Assembly (NCBI GenBank): GCA_947630175.1
Contig: CANRGJ010000001.1
Span: forward strand, 186,001-250,000
Length of the DNA: 64,000 bases
Direction: 5' to 3'
From: an uncultured Ruminiclostridium sp.
Lineage (GTDB): Bacteria; Bacillota; Clostridia; Oscillospirales; Ruminococcaceae
Shown here: positions 43,608-51,931 of the stretch, one piece after another
Numbering within the stretch: position 1 is the first letter of the stretch
Layout of the letters: the number at the start of each line of letters is the position of its first letter
Program-made: the position numbers and the translations under genes
The notes under the pieces: model-generated
The model's input: the letters and a program-made list of their open reading frames with translations, nothing else
The model's database searches: none
What the model was told of the DNA's origin: nothing

Positions 43608-44774
43608 ATGGCACAGCAAAAAGCCAGCACTATTGTTTTCAACTCAAAAGATCAGGTAGCGCCTTTAGGTATAATTGCAACAGACGGAGCAAAAGACTTA
43701 GGAAACAAGATCAATGATTATCTTGTACAGTGGTCACAGGACACTCAATATGCGCAGGATTCTTATCTTGTTGATACTGAATGTCCGAGATTTTCTTCAG
43801 GCGACGGAAAAGGACTTATCAAGACTTCTATAAGAGGCGATGATATATTTATCATAGTTGATGTGGGAAATTACAGCTGTACATACAAAATGTTCGGCAA
43901 AGAAAACTTTATGTCCCCTGACGATCATTTTCAGGATCTAAAAAGAATAATTCAGGCAATGGGCGGTAAAGCTCACAGAATAAGCGTTGTAATGCCTATT
44001 CTTTATGGTGGAAGACAGCACAGAAGAAATTACCGTGAATCTCTTGACTGCGCAGTAATGCTCCAGGAGCTTCAGGCTATGGGCGTTTCAAATATAATTA
44101 CCTTTGACGCTCATGACGCAAGAGTCTGCAACGCTGTTCCGCTTATGGGCTTTGACAATGTAATGCCTTCTTATCAAGTTTTAAAGGCAATGTTCCATGA
44201 GGTTTCAGACTTTGATGTTTCAAAGGAGAAGTTTATGGTAGTAAGTCCCGATGAAGGCGCTTTGAACCGCAATATGTACTACGCTTCAGTTTTGGGCGTA
44301 GAAATGGGAATGTTTTATAAAAGACGTGATTATTCCAGAATAGTAAACGGAAGAAACCCGATAGTTGCTCACGAATATCTGGGAAACTCTGTTGAGGGAA
44401 AAGATGTGTTCATATCAGACGATATAATTTCTTCTGGTGATTCTATGCTTGATATTGCATACGAACTGAAAAAGCGCAAAGCAAGACGCATAATAGCATA
44501 CGCTACATATCCTATTTTCACGAATGGTCTTGCTAAATTTGACCAGGCGTATTCCGAAGGAATGATCGATTATGTTTTCGGAACGAACCTTACATACAGA
44601 ACGCCTGAGTTGCTTTCAAGAGAATGGTTCAAGGAAGTTGACGTTTCAAAATACATTGCATATCTTATCCTTGCTATCAATCACGATATATCCACCAGCA
44701 AGGTGATCGACCCTCATCAAAAAATACGGTCGTTGCTTGATAAATATAATATCAAAGGGGCAGAAAATCTATAA
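43608..44774 (+). CDS. prs: Ribose-phosphate pyrophosphokinase, long clostridial form
   Basis: The protein (388 residues) makes PRPP from ribose 5-phosphate and ATP. It has the flexible-loop-like GGRQHRRNYRESLDCAVM, FDAHDARV and the PRPP loop DDIISSGDSMLDIA. It is about 70 residues longer than ordinary Prs (about 315) and has an N-terminal extension and a changed catalytic loop (RQHRRNYRE in place of RQDRKxxPRE). The ATG at 43608 has AAGGAAGGGA upstream; an earlier in-frame ATG lies inside glyA. PRPP would feed upp and nucleotide synthesis. A terminator follows. Confidence 0.88.
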   Translation: MAQQKASTIVFNSKDQVAPLGIIATDGAKDLGNKINDYLVQWSQDTQYAQDSYLVDTECPRFSSGDGKGLIKTSIRGDDIFIIVDVGNYSCTYKMFGKENFMSPDDHFQDLKRIIQAMGGKAHRISVVMPILYGGRQHRRNYRESLDCAVMLQELQAMGVSNIITFDAHDARVCNAVPLMGFDNVMPSYQVLKAMFHEVSDFDVSKEKFMVVSPDEGALNRNMYYASVLGVEMGMFYKRRDYSRIVNGRNPIVAHEYLGNSVEGKDVFISDDIISSGDSMLDIAYELKKRKARRIIAYATYPIFTNGLAKFDQAYSEGMIDYVFGTNLTYRTPELLSREWFKEVDVSKYIAYLILAINHDISTSKVIDPHQKIRSLLDKYNIKGAENL

Positions 44775-44780
44775 TAAATA

Positions 44781-44807
44781 AAACCCGTCACATAAAGTGG
44801 CGGGTTT
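44781..44807 (+). terminator. Terminator after prs
   Basis: Stem AAACCCGTCAC / GTGGCGGGTTT with a 5-base loop and one wobble pair. Confidence 0.75.
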
Positions 44808-44829
44808 ATTACAAAGAGGTGAAAAAATT

Positions 44830-46080
44830 ATGCCGTTGGCAGACAAGATACGTCCTACTGAGTTGGATCAGGTGTACGGACAATCTCATATACTGGGAGA
44901 AGGAAAGCCGCTGAAAAACATAATTCAAAGAGGGAATATTCCCAATATGATTTTTTATGGCCCCTCCGGCGTAGGAAAAACAACAGTAGCAAACATTATT
45001 GCCCAAAAGAGCAATATGGAATTGTACAAGCTGAACGGTACATCTGCCTCTACTGCCGATATAAAGGATATAATAGCGTCAAGATTTACGCTTTCAGCCT
45101 CCAACGGTATACTGCTGTATCTTGACGAAATACAGTATCTCAATAAAAAACAGCAGCAAAGCCTTTTGGAATATATAGAAAATGGAGATATAACGCTTAT
45201 TGCGTCAACAACTGAAAATCCGTATTTTTATATTTACAATGCGATTTTGTCCCGCTGTACCGTTTTTGAGTTCAAGTCCCTTACTCCCGAAGAAATAATT
45301 CCTGCTGTAAAACGAGGTTTTCAGCTTGCGGGTGAGGAAGCAGAAACTAAATTGGACATAGAAGACGGAGTTTATGAACATATTGCAAAGGGCTGCGGCG
45401 GAGATGTGAGAAAATCGCTTAATACTGTTGAATTATGCGTTCTTTCAGCAAATGACGGAAAGATAACGCTTGAGCTTGCGACAGAGCTTACCCAGCGCAG
45501 CAATATGAGGTATGACAAGGACGGAGACCAGCATTACGACCTTTTATCCGCTTTTCAAAAATCTATAAGAGGTTCTGATGAAAACGCTGCGCTGCACTAT
45601 ATGGCAAGACTGCTTGAGGCGGGAGATCTACCGTCAGTTTGCCGCAGACTTCTTGTTACGGCGGCAGAAGATATAGGACTTGCTTATCCCAACGGGATAG
45701 TTGTGGCAAAAGCCTGTGTGGACGCCGCACTTCAGCTTGGGCTCCCTGAGGCGTCTATCCCGCTGTCGGAGGCAGTTATTCTGCTTGCAACAAGCCCTAA
45801 ATCCAACAGCGCTGTTATCGCAAGGGATAAGGCTTTTGAAGATGTTCAAAAAGGAATAACGGGAGATTTCCCACGCCATCTGCAAAACAAGCATTATGAT
45901 GGAGAGGGAAATGCGGTAAAGGGACAGCATTATTTATATCCCCATAATTTTCCTAATCATTATGTGGAACAACAATATCTTCCTGATGAACTAAAGGATA
46001 GAGTATATTACACATTTGGCGACAACAAGCTGGAAAAAGCCGCTAAAGAATACAGAGAAAAAATTAAAAATCAGTCCTGA
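44830..46080 (+). CDS. rarA: RarA/MgsA replication-recombination AAA+ ATPase
   Basis: The 416-residue protein has Walker A GPSGVGKTTVAN, Walker B LLYLDEIQYL, the sensor STTENPYFYIYNAILSRC and a C-terminal tetramerisation domain ending in YLYPHNFPNHYVEQQYLP. RarA acts at stalled replication forks. The ATG at 44830 has AAAGAGGTGA upstream; the in-frame ATG at 44797 falls inside the prs terminator. Its 3' end overlaps the convergent S1-domain gene by 17 bases. Confidence 0.93.
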   Translation: MPLADKIRPTELDQVYGQSHILGEGKPLKNIIQRGNIPNMIFYGPSGVGKTTVANIIAQKSNMELYKLNGTSASTADIKDIIASRFTLSASNGILLYLDEIQYLNKKQQQSLLEYIENGDITLIASTTENPYFYIYNAILSRCTVFEFKSLTPEEIIPAVKRGFQLAGEEAETKLDIEDGVYEHIAKGCGGDVRKSLNTVELCVLSANDGKITLELATELTQRSNMRYDKDGDQHYDLLSAFQKSIRGSDENAALHYMARLLEAGDLPSVCRRLLVTAAEDIGLAYPNGIVVAKACVDAALQLGLPEASIPLSEAVILLATSPKSNSAVIARDKAFEDVQKGITGDFPRHLQNKHYDGEGNAVKGQHYLYPHNFPNHYVEQQYLPDELKDRVYYTFGDNKLEKAAKEYREKIKNQS

Positions 46081-46984
46081 TCACTTTATCCGATGAAGGC
46101 GTAGAGTATATCCAACTGTTGATATGTCCGCTTTCGATAAAGTATTTGAAGCCTGATGGAACGTAACCGCTGTCGAATGTGTCTACAATTATCAGCTTTA
46201 CCTTCATCTTTTCAGGAATAATTGCTTTTATAAAAACGCTTGCGTGCTGATTGACATAAACATTTTCCTTCAGCTCGGCAAGTCCTGCCAGATTGGGCGT
46301 AAGCTCCACAAATATCCCATAGCTTTCTATACTTCTTATGTAACCTGTGACAGTTTCTCCTGCTTTAAAAAAGGAGGAGTTTTCCTCCCATGTTCCAAGC
46401 AGCTCTTTGTGGGAAAGGGAAATTTTACCGTTTTCTATGCTTTTTATAACAGCTTTTATGTTCTGACCGACGCTCATTCTGTTTGAAGGGTGATTTATTC
46501 TTGAAACGGAAATAGCGTCGATAGGTATAAGAGAAGGTATCCCGCAGCCTATATCAACAAAACAGCCGAATTGCTCAAGGTGGGTAACCTTTGCGTTTAT
46601 AATATCTCCGGGTGTGAGCTTTGAAATATATCTGCTCATACACTCCTGCTGAGCCATTCTCCTGCTTAATATGACAGTTTTGTTGCCGTGTTCGTTGTTG
46701 GCGAAAGCAGTCACTTTAAAGCATACAGACTTGTTTACTCTTGAAATAAGAGCAATATCTCTTGTGGTCCCGTCATCTATTCCGATTGCTCCCTCTGTTC
46801 TCGGTATAATTCCTTTTATAAATCCAAAATCAACTATAAGATTATGTCCGCTGTCGCATACGATACAGGGAGCTTCCACTATCCTACCGCTTAATATACA
46901 CTCTTTAAGGCTTTCCTCGCTTGAAACGGCTCTGCGGTTTGCTTCGCTCCCTATAAGCTCTCCCTCAGGGTAAAATTCAGACAT
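46064..46984 (-). CDS. S1-domain RNA-binding protein (RpsA-like)
   Basis: The 306-residue protein has up to three S1 OB-fold domains: a degenerate one (about 30-115), a clear one (TPGDIINAKVTHLEQFGCFVDIGCGIPSLIP) and another (KAGETVTGYIRSIESYGIFVELTPNLAGLAEL). Such short RpsA-like proteins of Clostridia bind mRNA or ribosomes; an exact role is not established. TTTTGGAGG precedes the ATG. No catalytic domain such as IspH is fused to it. Confidence 0.85.
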   Translation of the reverse strand: MSEFYPEGELIGSEANRRAVSSEESLKECILSGRIVEAPCIVCDSGHNLIVDFGFIKGIIPRTEGAIGIDDGTTRDIALISRVNKSVCFKVTAFANNEHGNKTVILSRRMAQQECMSRYISKLTPGDIINAKVTHLEQFGCFVDIGCGIPSLIPIDAISVSRINHPSNRMSVGQNIKAVIKSIENGKISLSHKELLGTWEENSSFFKAGETVTGYIRSIESYGIFVELTPNLAGLAELKENVYVNQHASVFIKAIIPEKMKVKLIIVDTFDSGYVPSGFKYFIESGHINSWIYSTPSSDKVIRTDF

Positions 46985-47148
46985 TTTTTACCTCCAAAAT
47001 TTTGTTTTGGTAATAATTATGAGAAACAAGCGGTCAATATTCCTTTTAAAGCAGGAGATATATATTATTTAACTTTGAGGCACTTAACGGATATAATTTA
47101 ACTGTTGTCCTGATGTCAAATACCGACAGCAATATACAAACAAACATC

Positions 47149-47177
47149 TTGAAAATTTTTATGGTATATAGTATAAT
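47149..47177 (+). promoter_or_regulatory. SigA promoter of tadA
   Basis: TTGAAA (47149-47154), a 17-base spacer and TATAAT (47172-47177). Confidence 0.7.
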
Positions 47178-47200
47178 CAATTAGTTAGGGGTGAAATAGC

Positions 47201-47650
47201 TTGCTCTTTGATGAGGAAATGATGCTTAAAGCGATTGAACAGGCGAAAAAAGCATATGCTCTCGGTGAATGTCCCGTCGGAGCAGTTATCACCGACGCTA
47301 ACGGCAATATTATATCAGAAGGATATAACCGACGTGAGAGCGACAATTCGCCCACGGCGCACGCCGAAATAATAGCAATAGAAAACGCCGCCAAAAAACT
47401 TGGAAGCTGGCGTCTTTCCGACTGCACACTTTATGTGACTCTTGAGCCGTGCCCTATGTGCGCAGGAGCAATTATAAATTCACGAATAAAAAGGGTAGTT
47501 TACGGAGCATTTGATGAAAAAGGCGGTGCCTGCTCGTCAGTCCTTAATTTATTTGAATATCCTTTTAATCATAAACCTCTGGTAAGGAGCCGCATACTTG
47601 AAAAGGAGTGCGGGGAAATACTGACTGAATTTTTCAAAAAACTTCGCTGA
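47201..47650 (+). CDS. tadA: tRNA-specific adenosine deaminase
   Basis: TadA converts A34 to inosine in tRNA-Arg(ACG). The 149-residue zinc enzyme has the catalytic HAEIIAI and the zinc pair in LEPCPMCAGAII, and the Cys-rich turn GGACSSVLNL. The start is TTG at 47201, after AGGGGTGA. A flippase gene follows 39 bases later and probably shares the transcript. Confidence 0.95.
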   Translation: MLFDEEMMLKAIEQAKKAYALGECPVGAVITDANGNIISEGYNRRESDNSPTAHAEIIAIENAAKKLGSWRLSDCTLYVTLEPCPMCAGAIINSRIKRVVYGAFDEKGGACSSVLNLFEYPFNHKPLVRSRILEKECGEILTEFFKKLR

Positions 47651-47689
47651 TAAATATAAATTTTAAGGAAATGGAGGTGAGCGGTAAAG

Positions 47690-49117
47690 TTGAACAGATA
47701 CAAAACACTGGCTTCAAACACTATTGTTCTTGCTTTGGGTCAATTCGGCTCCAAGCTGCTGGTAGTTCTTCTTATGGGATTTTATCAGTCAATGCTGGGA
47801 ACGGAAGGCTACGGTGAGATCAACACTATAATAAATACCGCTACTCTCCTTATGGCGTTTGCCACCATTTCAATAGGCGAGTCTATCATAAGATTTGGTC
47901 TTGATAAAGCATATAACAACTCTCAGGTTTTTTCGATAGGATTAAAGATCACGCTTATAGGCACGCTGACCTGCGTAGTGATAATCCCGATATTAAGATT
48001 TGCGGCAAATATTTTTCCTGACGTCAATGTAATAACACTTCTCAACAACTATTCCTGGATAACAGTTATATATATTTTTACAGGCAGCTTAAAAAGCACC
48101 TGCGCTCTTTTTGTCCGTTCAAACGGAAATGTAAAGCTGTACGCTATTGACGGTATATTTACAACTATTATGAATATACTGTTCAATTTCCTTTTCCTTC
48201 TGGGATTTCATCTGGGAAATATAGGCTATCTGCTGTCTGTTATTCTTGCTGACGTTTGTTCCGTTATCTTCCTCACCTTTATGGGACGCCTGAAGGATTA
48301 TTTTATTCTTTTCGGAGTGGATAAGGAAATACGCAGGGCGATGATAAAATTCTCCCTGCCTATGGTCCCGACTACAATAATGTGGTGGATAATCAACGTT
48401 TCCGACACATTCTTTGTTTCTGTAATACTTGACTTTACCGAAACGGGTATATATAATGCGGCGTACAAGCTGCCGAATATGATAGCGCTGATATCGGGTA
48501 TCTTTTCGCAGGCATGGAATATGTCGGCTATCAGCGAAAAAAATTCTCGGACGATAGCAAAATTCTATTCCGACGTTTTCAGCGCTTTTCAATCCTTTGT
48601 ATTTGTGGTAGGCGCAGCAATGCTTTTACTTATCAAGCCTGCAATTGCGATTTTGTGCGACCCCGCCTTTCATATTGCTTACATATATACGCCTTTTCTC
48701 GTTATGGCTGTGGTTTACAGCTGTTTCGGAACTTTTATGGGGAGCATTTACGTTGCCGCAAAACAATCAAAGCGTTCAATGTTTACCGCTACCATAGGAG
48801 CTATACTTAACGTTACATTCAACGCTTTGCTTATACCGTATCTGCACAATCACGGTGCGGCTATTGCAACCTGCATCAGCTTTGTATCGGTTTTTGTAAT
48901 ACGGGCTATGGATACAAGAAAAACCGTTTTTATGGACCTGAAACTGCCTAAGCTAATAACGAACACTGTTTCACTGCTGATAATGGGATTTATAATCATA
49001 TTTGTCAGCAACGACATTATTTTCTACTCACTTCTTTCAATCATATTTGTTTTTGTCGTATTGATAAACTTCAAGGCATGTATCAGAATGGTAAAACAGG
49101 TTTTGGATAAAAAATAA
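47690..49117 (+). CDS. Polysaccharide flippase (Wzx/RfbX-like)
   Basis: The 475-residue protein has about 12-14 membrane helices and belongs to the MOP superfamily of oligosaccharide exporters (LALGQFGSKLLVVLLMGFYQSMLGTEGYG near the N-terminus). Such proteins flip lipid-linked sugars across the membrane. No glycosyltransferase genes are next to it, so the substrate is unknown. The start is TTG at 47690 with GGAGGTGAGCGG upstream. Confidence 0.85.
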   Translation: MNRYKTLASNTIVLALGQFGSKLLVVLLMGFYQSMLGTEGYGEINTIINTATLLMAFATISIGESIIRFGLDKAYNNSQVFSIGLKITLIGTLTCVVIIPILRFAANIFPDVNVITLLNNYSWITVIYIFTGSLKSTCALFVRSNGNVKLYAIDGIFTTIMNILFNFLFLLGFHLGNIGYLLSVILADVCSVIFLTFMGRLKDYFILFGVDKEIRRAMIKFSLPMVPTTIMWWIINVSDTFFVSVILDFTETGIYNAAYKLPNMIALISGIFSQAWNMSAISEKNSRTIAKFYSDVFSAFQSFVFVVGAAMLLLIKPAIAILCDPAFHIAYIYTPFLVMAVVYSCFGTFMGSIYVAAKQSKRSMFTATIGAILNVTFNALLIPYLHNHGAAIATCISFVSVFVIRAMDTRKTVFMDLKLPKLITNTVSLLIMGFIIIFVSNDIIFYSLLSIIFVFVVLINFKACIRMVKQVLDKK

Positions 49118-49150
49118 GCAAAGGAAACTGTCTGAAAAACTAAAATAAAA

Positions 49151-49174
49151 AATGACCGCCTTAAGGCAGTCATT
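49151..49174. terminator. Terminator between the flippase and XRE genes
   Basis: AATGACCGCCTTAAGGCAGTCATT is a palindrome with one mismatch, lying between convergent genes with A-rich and T-rich flanks. Confidence 0.7.
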
Positions 49175-49196
49175 CAATAAGTGTTATATTTTGATA

Positions 49197-49865
49197 TTAC
49201 AGCTTTTCCAGCTTCTTTTCACAGCTCATCACAGTATTGAGTAAAACAGACGCATTTTTCCCGTATTCTTTTTCAAGATCAGACCTGCTTATTACCGGAC
49301 AATCATCTGATTGCTGAGGCAGAGCCGAAATAGCGTCGGCAACTGCGATCGACTCTCCTGCGGCAATAAGCTGATCGGCTTTTTCTTCAGGGATCTTAAA
49401 TATATTTTTATCATTATTTTTATTGCTTTTATAGATTATTCTGAATACTCTGTATATCGTAAATGAAAAAACGTTGTGTACTTTATCCATTAAAACTGCA
49501 TTTTTGGTCTTTGCCAATATGGAATATATAACGTCAATGCTGTTTACTACCAATTTCTTGGCAAAAACAGACGCCAGTTCGTCAGCATTTAAATTTCTGG
49601 CTTTCTCAGGAATATCGGATTGGGATATATCTTCTTCTGCTATTATCGCTCCGCTACTGACCGCTGATCTTCCCAGCAGATAATCGGTGGACACGTTATA
49701 ATAATCCGCCGCTTTTATTAAAAAGTCCAGGCCGCATTCCCGCTTACCCTTTTCATAGTGCGATAAAAGCGCCTGCGCAATTCCTAAATCCTCCGCCGCC
49801 TTTTTCTGACTGATTTTCTTCTCTTTTCTGAGGAGGGTCAGTATTCTTGGGAAGTCACTGTTCAT
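49197..49865 (-). CDS. XRE-family transcriptional regulator
   Basis: The 222-residue protein has an N-terminal Cro/C1-type HTH (about 5-65: ISQKKAAEDLGIAQALLSHYEKG, then YYNVSTDYLLGR). The C-terminal part (about 75-222) is mostly helical and I do not recognise it. It may be an effector or dimerisation domain. It stands alone on its strand with its own promoter. Targets are unknown; the divergent histidine-phosphatase gene is one possibility. Confidence 0.82.
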   Translation of the reverse strand: MNSDFPRILTLLRKEKKISQKKAAEDLGIAQALLSHYEKGKRECGLDFLIKAADYYNVSTDYLLGRSAVSSGAIIAEEDISQSDIPEKARNLNADELASVFAKKLVVNSIDVIYSILAKTKNAVLMDKVHNVFSFTIYRVFRIIYKSNKNNDKNIFKIPEEKADQLIAAGESIAVADAISALPQQSDDCPVISRSDLEKEYGKNASVLLNTVMSCEKKLEKL

Positions 49866-49905
49866 ATGTAAAATTACCTTTTCTGTTAATTTATTCGCAG
49901 AGTAT

Positions 49906-49934
49906 ATTATATTAAAATTATTTCATATTGTAAA
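49906..49934 (-). promoter_or_regulatory. Promoter of the XRE regulator
   Basis: On the reverse strand: TTTACA (49929-49934), a 17-base spacer and TATAAT (49906-49911). Confidence 0.6.
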
Positions 49935-50011
49935 TTGACATTTTTGACAAAAATAAAACCGATATTTTAGGCGCTATATTTTTAAAAACTATCAGATTGG
50001 AGAAATTTTTT

Positions 50012-50626
50012 ATGCAAAACTACACCGTTTTTCTTATCCGACACGGAATAACTCAGGGGAATTTAGACGGAAAATATATAGGCTTTACCGATCTGCCGCT
50101 TTGTGATGAAGGCTATGCGGCAATATCAAGAATGGCTCAAAACGAAATATATCCCGATGTACAAAAGGTATATTCCAGCCCGCTGAAAAGGTGTCTGGAA
50201 ACGGCCGACATAATTTATCCTGATAGATATGTAAAGCAAATTGAAAATCTTTGCGAATGTGATTTCGGTGAATTTGAGGGGAAAACCCCTGATGAATTAA
50301 AAGACGTGCCGGAATATACAGAGTGGCTGCAAGGAGGATATGATTCAAAAGCGCCTGGTGGTGAAAGCTTCGGGGATTTTACATTGAGGTGCATAAACGG
50401 TCTGGACGAGGTTTTTAAAGATATGATGAAGGAGCATATCTCAAGAGCAGCAGTAATAACCCATGCGGGAGTGATAATGAATTTACTTGCAGGATACGGA
50501 CTTCCAAAGGGAACGCCTTCAGATTTTACTCTGAAACAAGGCGAAGGATATGTGATAAATCTTTCTACTTTTTTATGGCAGAAAGGTCCCGTATTTGAAA
50601 TAATCGGAAAAATCACCGACAGATAA
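50012..50626 (+). CDS. Histidine phosphatase (phosphoglycerate mutase-like)
   Basis: The product (204 residues) has the catalytic LIRHGITQGN, SSPLKRCLETA, the acidic CDFGEFEGKT and the second His in VITHAGVI. It matches the branch-1 histidine phosphatases that include CobC and PhoE. With B12 use in this genome an alpha-ribazole phosphatase role is possible but unproven. The ATG at 50012 has TTGGAGA 8 bases upstream; a TTG at 49997 would place that site inside the gene. YcxB-like and queH genes follow closely. Confidence 0.88.
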   Translation: MQNYTVFLIRHGITQGNLDGKYIGFTDLPLCDEGYAAISRMAQNEIYPDVQKVYSSPLKRCLETADIIYPDRYVKQIENLCECDFGEFEGKTPDELKDVPEYTEWLQGGYDSKAPGGESFGDFTLRCINGLDEVFKDMMKEHISRAAVITHAGVIMNLLAGYGLPKGTPSDFTLKQGEGYVINLSTFLWQKGPVFEIIGKITDR

Positions 50627-50638
50627 AGGATATATAAA

Positions 50639-51163
50639 ATGGTCGAAGTAAAGCTTGAATGGAATAAAGACAACTTAAAGGAATATATAAAATACTTATC
50701 TTTTAACAATAAATTCATTAAAATCGCCTTGCCTGTATTTGCTGTGTGCTATGCGGCAATGCTTGTTGTCTGCATTGTGATGGCAGTTAAGTTTAATTAT
50801 TGGCTTATTCTTGGCGCAGCTTTAATGATAACATTTTTAGCTTTGATATTTGCTGCAGTCACATTCTTTTCATTAAAAGGATATGTGAAAAATGCAATAA
50901 AAGCCAATTCTGATTCTGATATAAATAATATATTGATTTGCACAGATGCGCTGTTGCTGTTAAAGGATGATGAACCTATCGGAACTATCGATTATAAAAA
51001 TATCAATGAGATATCATTTAACGAAAAAGCAGAAACTGCATATATTATTACAAACAAAAATGCGGTGATGATACTGGAATATAAGAACATTGTTCTCGGA
51101 ACCAAGGAAGAATTGAAGAAAATACTCGAGGAAAAACAAAGTGAACTATCAAAAAAAGCTTGA
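50639..51163 (+). CDS. YcxB-like membrane protein
   Basis: The 174-residue protein has a charged N-terminus, two close membrane helices (about 28-50 and 53-80) and a C-terminal beta-rich domain. This is the layout of the YcxB-like family, whose function is unknown. A weak AAAGGATA lies before the ATG. It sits 12 bases after the phosphatase gene, and queH begins inside its 3' end. Confidence 0.72.
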   Translation: MVEVKLEWNKDNLKEYIKYLSFNNKFIKIALPVFAVCYAAMLVVCIVMAVKFNYWLILGAALMITFLALIFAAVTFFSLKGYVKNAIKANSDSDINNILICTDALLLLKDDEPIGTIDYKNINEISFNEKAETAYIITNKNAVMILEYKNIVLGTKEELKKILEEKQSELSKKA

Positions 51164-51758
51164 GGAAATAATCGAAAGCATAGAGGGCAGAAAAAGTCTG
51201 CTTCTTCATGCATGCTGCGCACCGTGCAGCAGTTATGTGCTTGAATACCTTACAAAATATTTTGATATAACGATTTTGTATTATAATCCAAATATAACGC
51301 CGTATGAAGAATATCAAAAAAGAATATCAGAGCTTAAACGTCTTTTAAATGAAATGCCGTTAAGCAGCAAGGTATCTGTTATTGACGGGAAATACGACCC
51401 AAATGAATTTTACGGTATTTCTTCAGGGCTTGAGGATTTGCCTGAAGGCGGAGAAAGATGCTTTAAATGTTACAGATTAAGAATGGAAGAGGCAGCTGAA
51501 TATGCTTCACAAAACGGCTTTGATTATTTTACCACTACTCTTTCAATAAGTCCCCATAAAAATGCCGAAAAAATAAATGAGATAGGCGCACAGCTGGAAA
51601 ACGAATATAAAGTAAGATATTTATATGCTGATTTTAAGAAAAAGGACGGATATAAGCGTTCTATTCAACTGTCACATCAGCACAACCTTTATCGTCAGAA
51701 TTACTGCGGTTGTGTTTTCAGCAAACGATCAGCACACATAAAATTCAGCGATAATTAA
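51141..51758 (+). CDS. queH: QueH, epoxyqueuosine reductase
   Basis: QueH reduces epoxyqueuosine to queuosine in tRNA and is the non-QueG form common in Firmicutes. The 205-residue protein has HACCAPCSSYVLEYL, YYNPNITPYEEY, the CFKCYRLRM pair and CGCVFSK, which together supply the Cys ligands for iron-sulfur and a second metal. The start is GTG at 51141, preceded by CGAGGA inside the YcxB-like gene. The 23-base overlap suggests coupled translation. Confidence 0.94.
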   Translation: MNYQKKLEEIIESIEGRKSLLLHACCAPCSSYVLEYLTKYFDITILYYNPNITPYEEYQKRISELKRLLNEMPLSSKVSVIDGKYDPNEFYGISSGLEDLPEGGERCFKCYRLRMEEAAEYASQNGFDYFTTTLSISPHKNAEKINEIGAQLENEYKVRYLYADFKKKDGYKRSIQLSHQHNLYRQNYCGCVFSKRSAHIKFSDN

Positions 51759-51773
51759 ATTTGTCCATTTCTA

Positions 51774-51802
51774 TTGAAAAATAAAAACTATTGTGATATA
51801 AT
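51774..51802 (+). promoter_or_regulatory. SigA promoter of the corA leader
   Basis: TTGAAA (51774-51779), a 17-base spacer and TATAAT (51797-51802). Transcription would start near 51809, about 123 bases before corA. Confidence 0.8.
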
Positions 51803-51838
51803 ATCTTAATAAGTCATTATAAAGGAAGGTGTACTTTT

Positions 51839-51910
51839 ATGAAAGCAGACCCTTGCGGGCACAGTTGTTGTAATTTAATATACGCAGGGGGCAAAAGTAT
51901 GTCTTTTTGA
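51839..51910 (+). CDS. Cys/His-rich 23-residue leader peptide upstream of corA
   Basis: An ATG at 51839 with a good ribosome site (AAAGGAAGG) opens a 23-codon frame that ends at TGA 51908-51910. The peptide begins MKADPCGHSCCNL and continues IYAGGKSMSF. Three Cys and one His within six residues could bind a metal ion or slow the ribosome. The stop lies 21 bases before the corA start. Two alternative hairpins overlap its end and the corA ribosome site. I infer a regulatory leader peptide; I recognise no described family. Confidence 0.6.
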   Translation: MKADPCGHSCCNLIYAGGKSMSF

Positions 51911-51926
51911 TCCCCTGGGAAGGGGG
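51885..51926 (+). promoter_or_regulatory. Two mutually exclusive hairpins controlling the corA ribosome site
   Basis: Hairpin A pairs CAGGGG (51885-51890) with CCCCTG (51912-51917), with a further AAAAG/CTTTT stem inside. Hairpin B pairs CCCCT (51912-51916) with AGGGG (51921-51925) across a GGGA loop and hides the corA Shine-Dalgarno AGGGGG. CCCCT is shared, so only one can form. Confidence 0.6.
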
Positions 51927-51931
51927 ACACA

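Noticed and set aside
46064-46080. 17-base overlap of rarA and the S1-domain gene as a dual-coding region
   Set aside because: It is a simple tail-to-tail overlap of two convergent stops with no sign of special constraint.
51803-51931. M-box or yybP-ykoY riboswitch before corA
   Set aside because: The leader is short and lacks the conserved loops of both classes; the upstream ORF and alternative hairpins explain it better.
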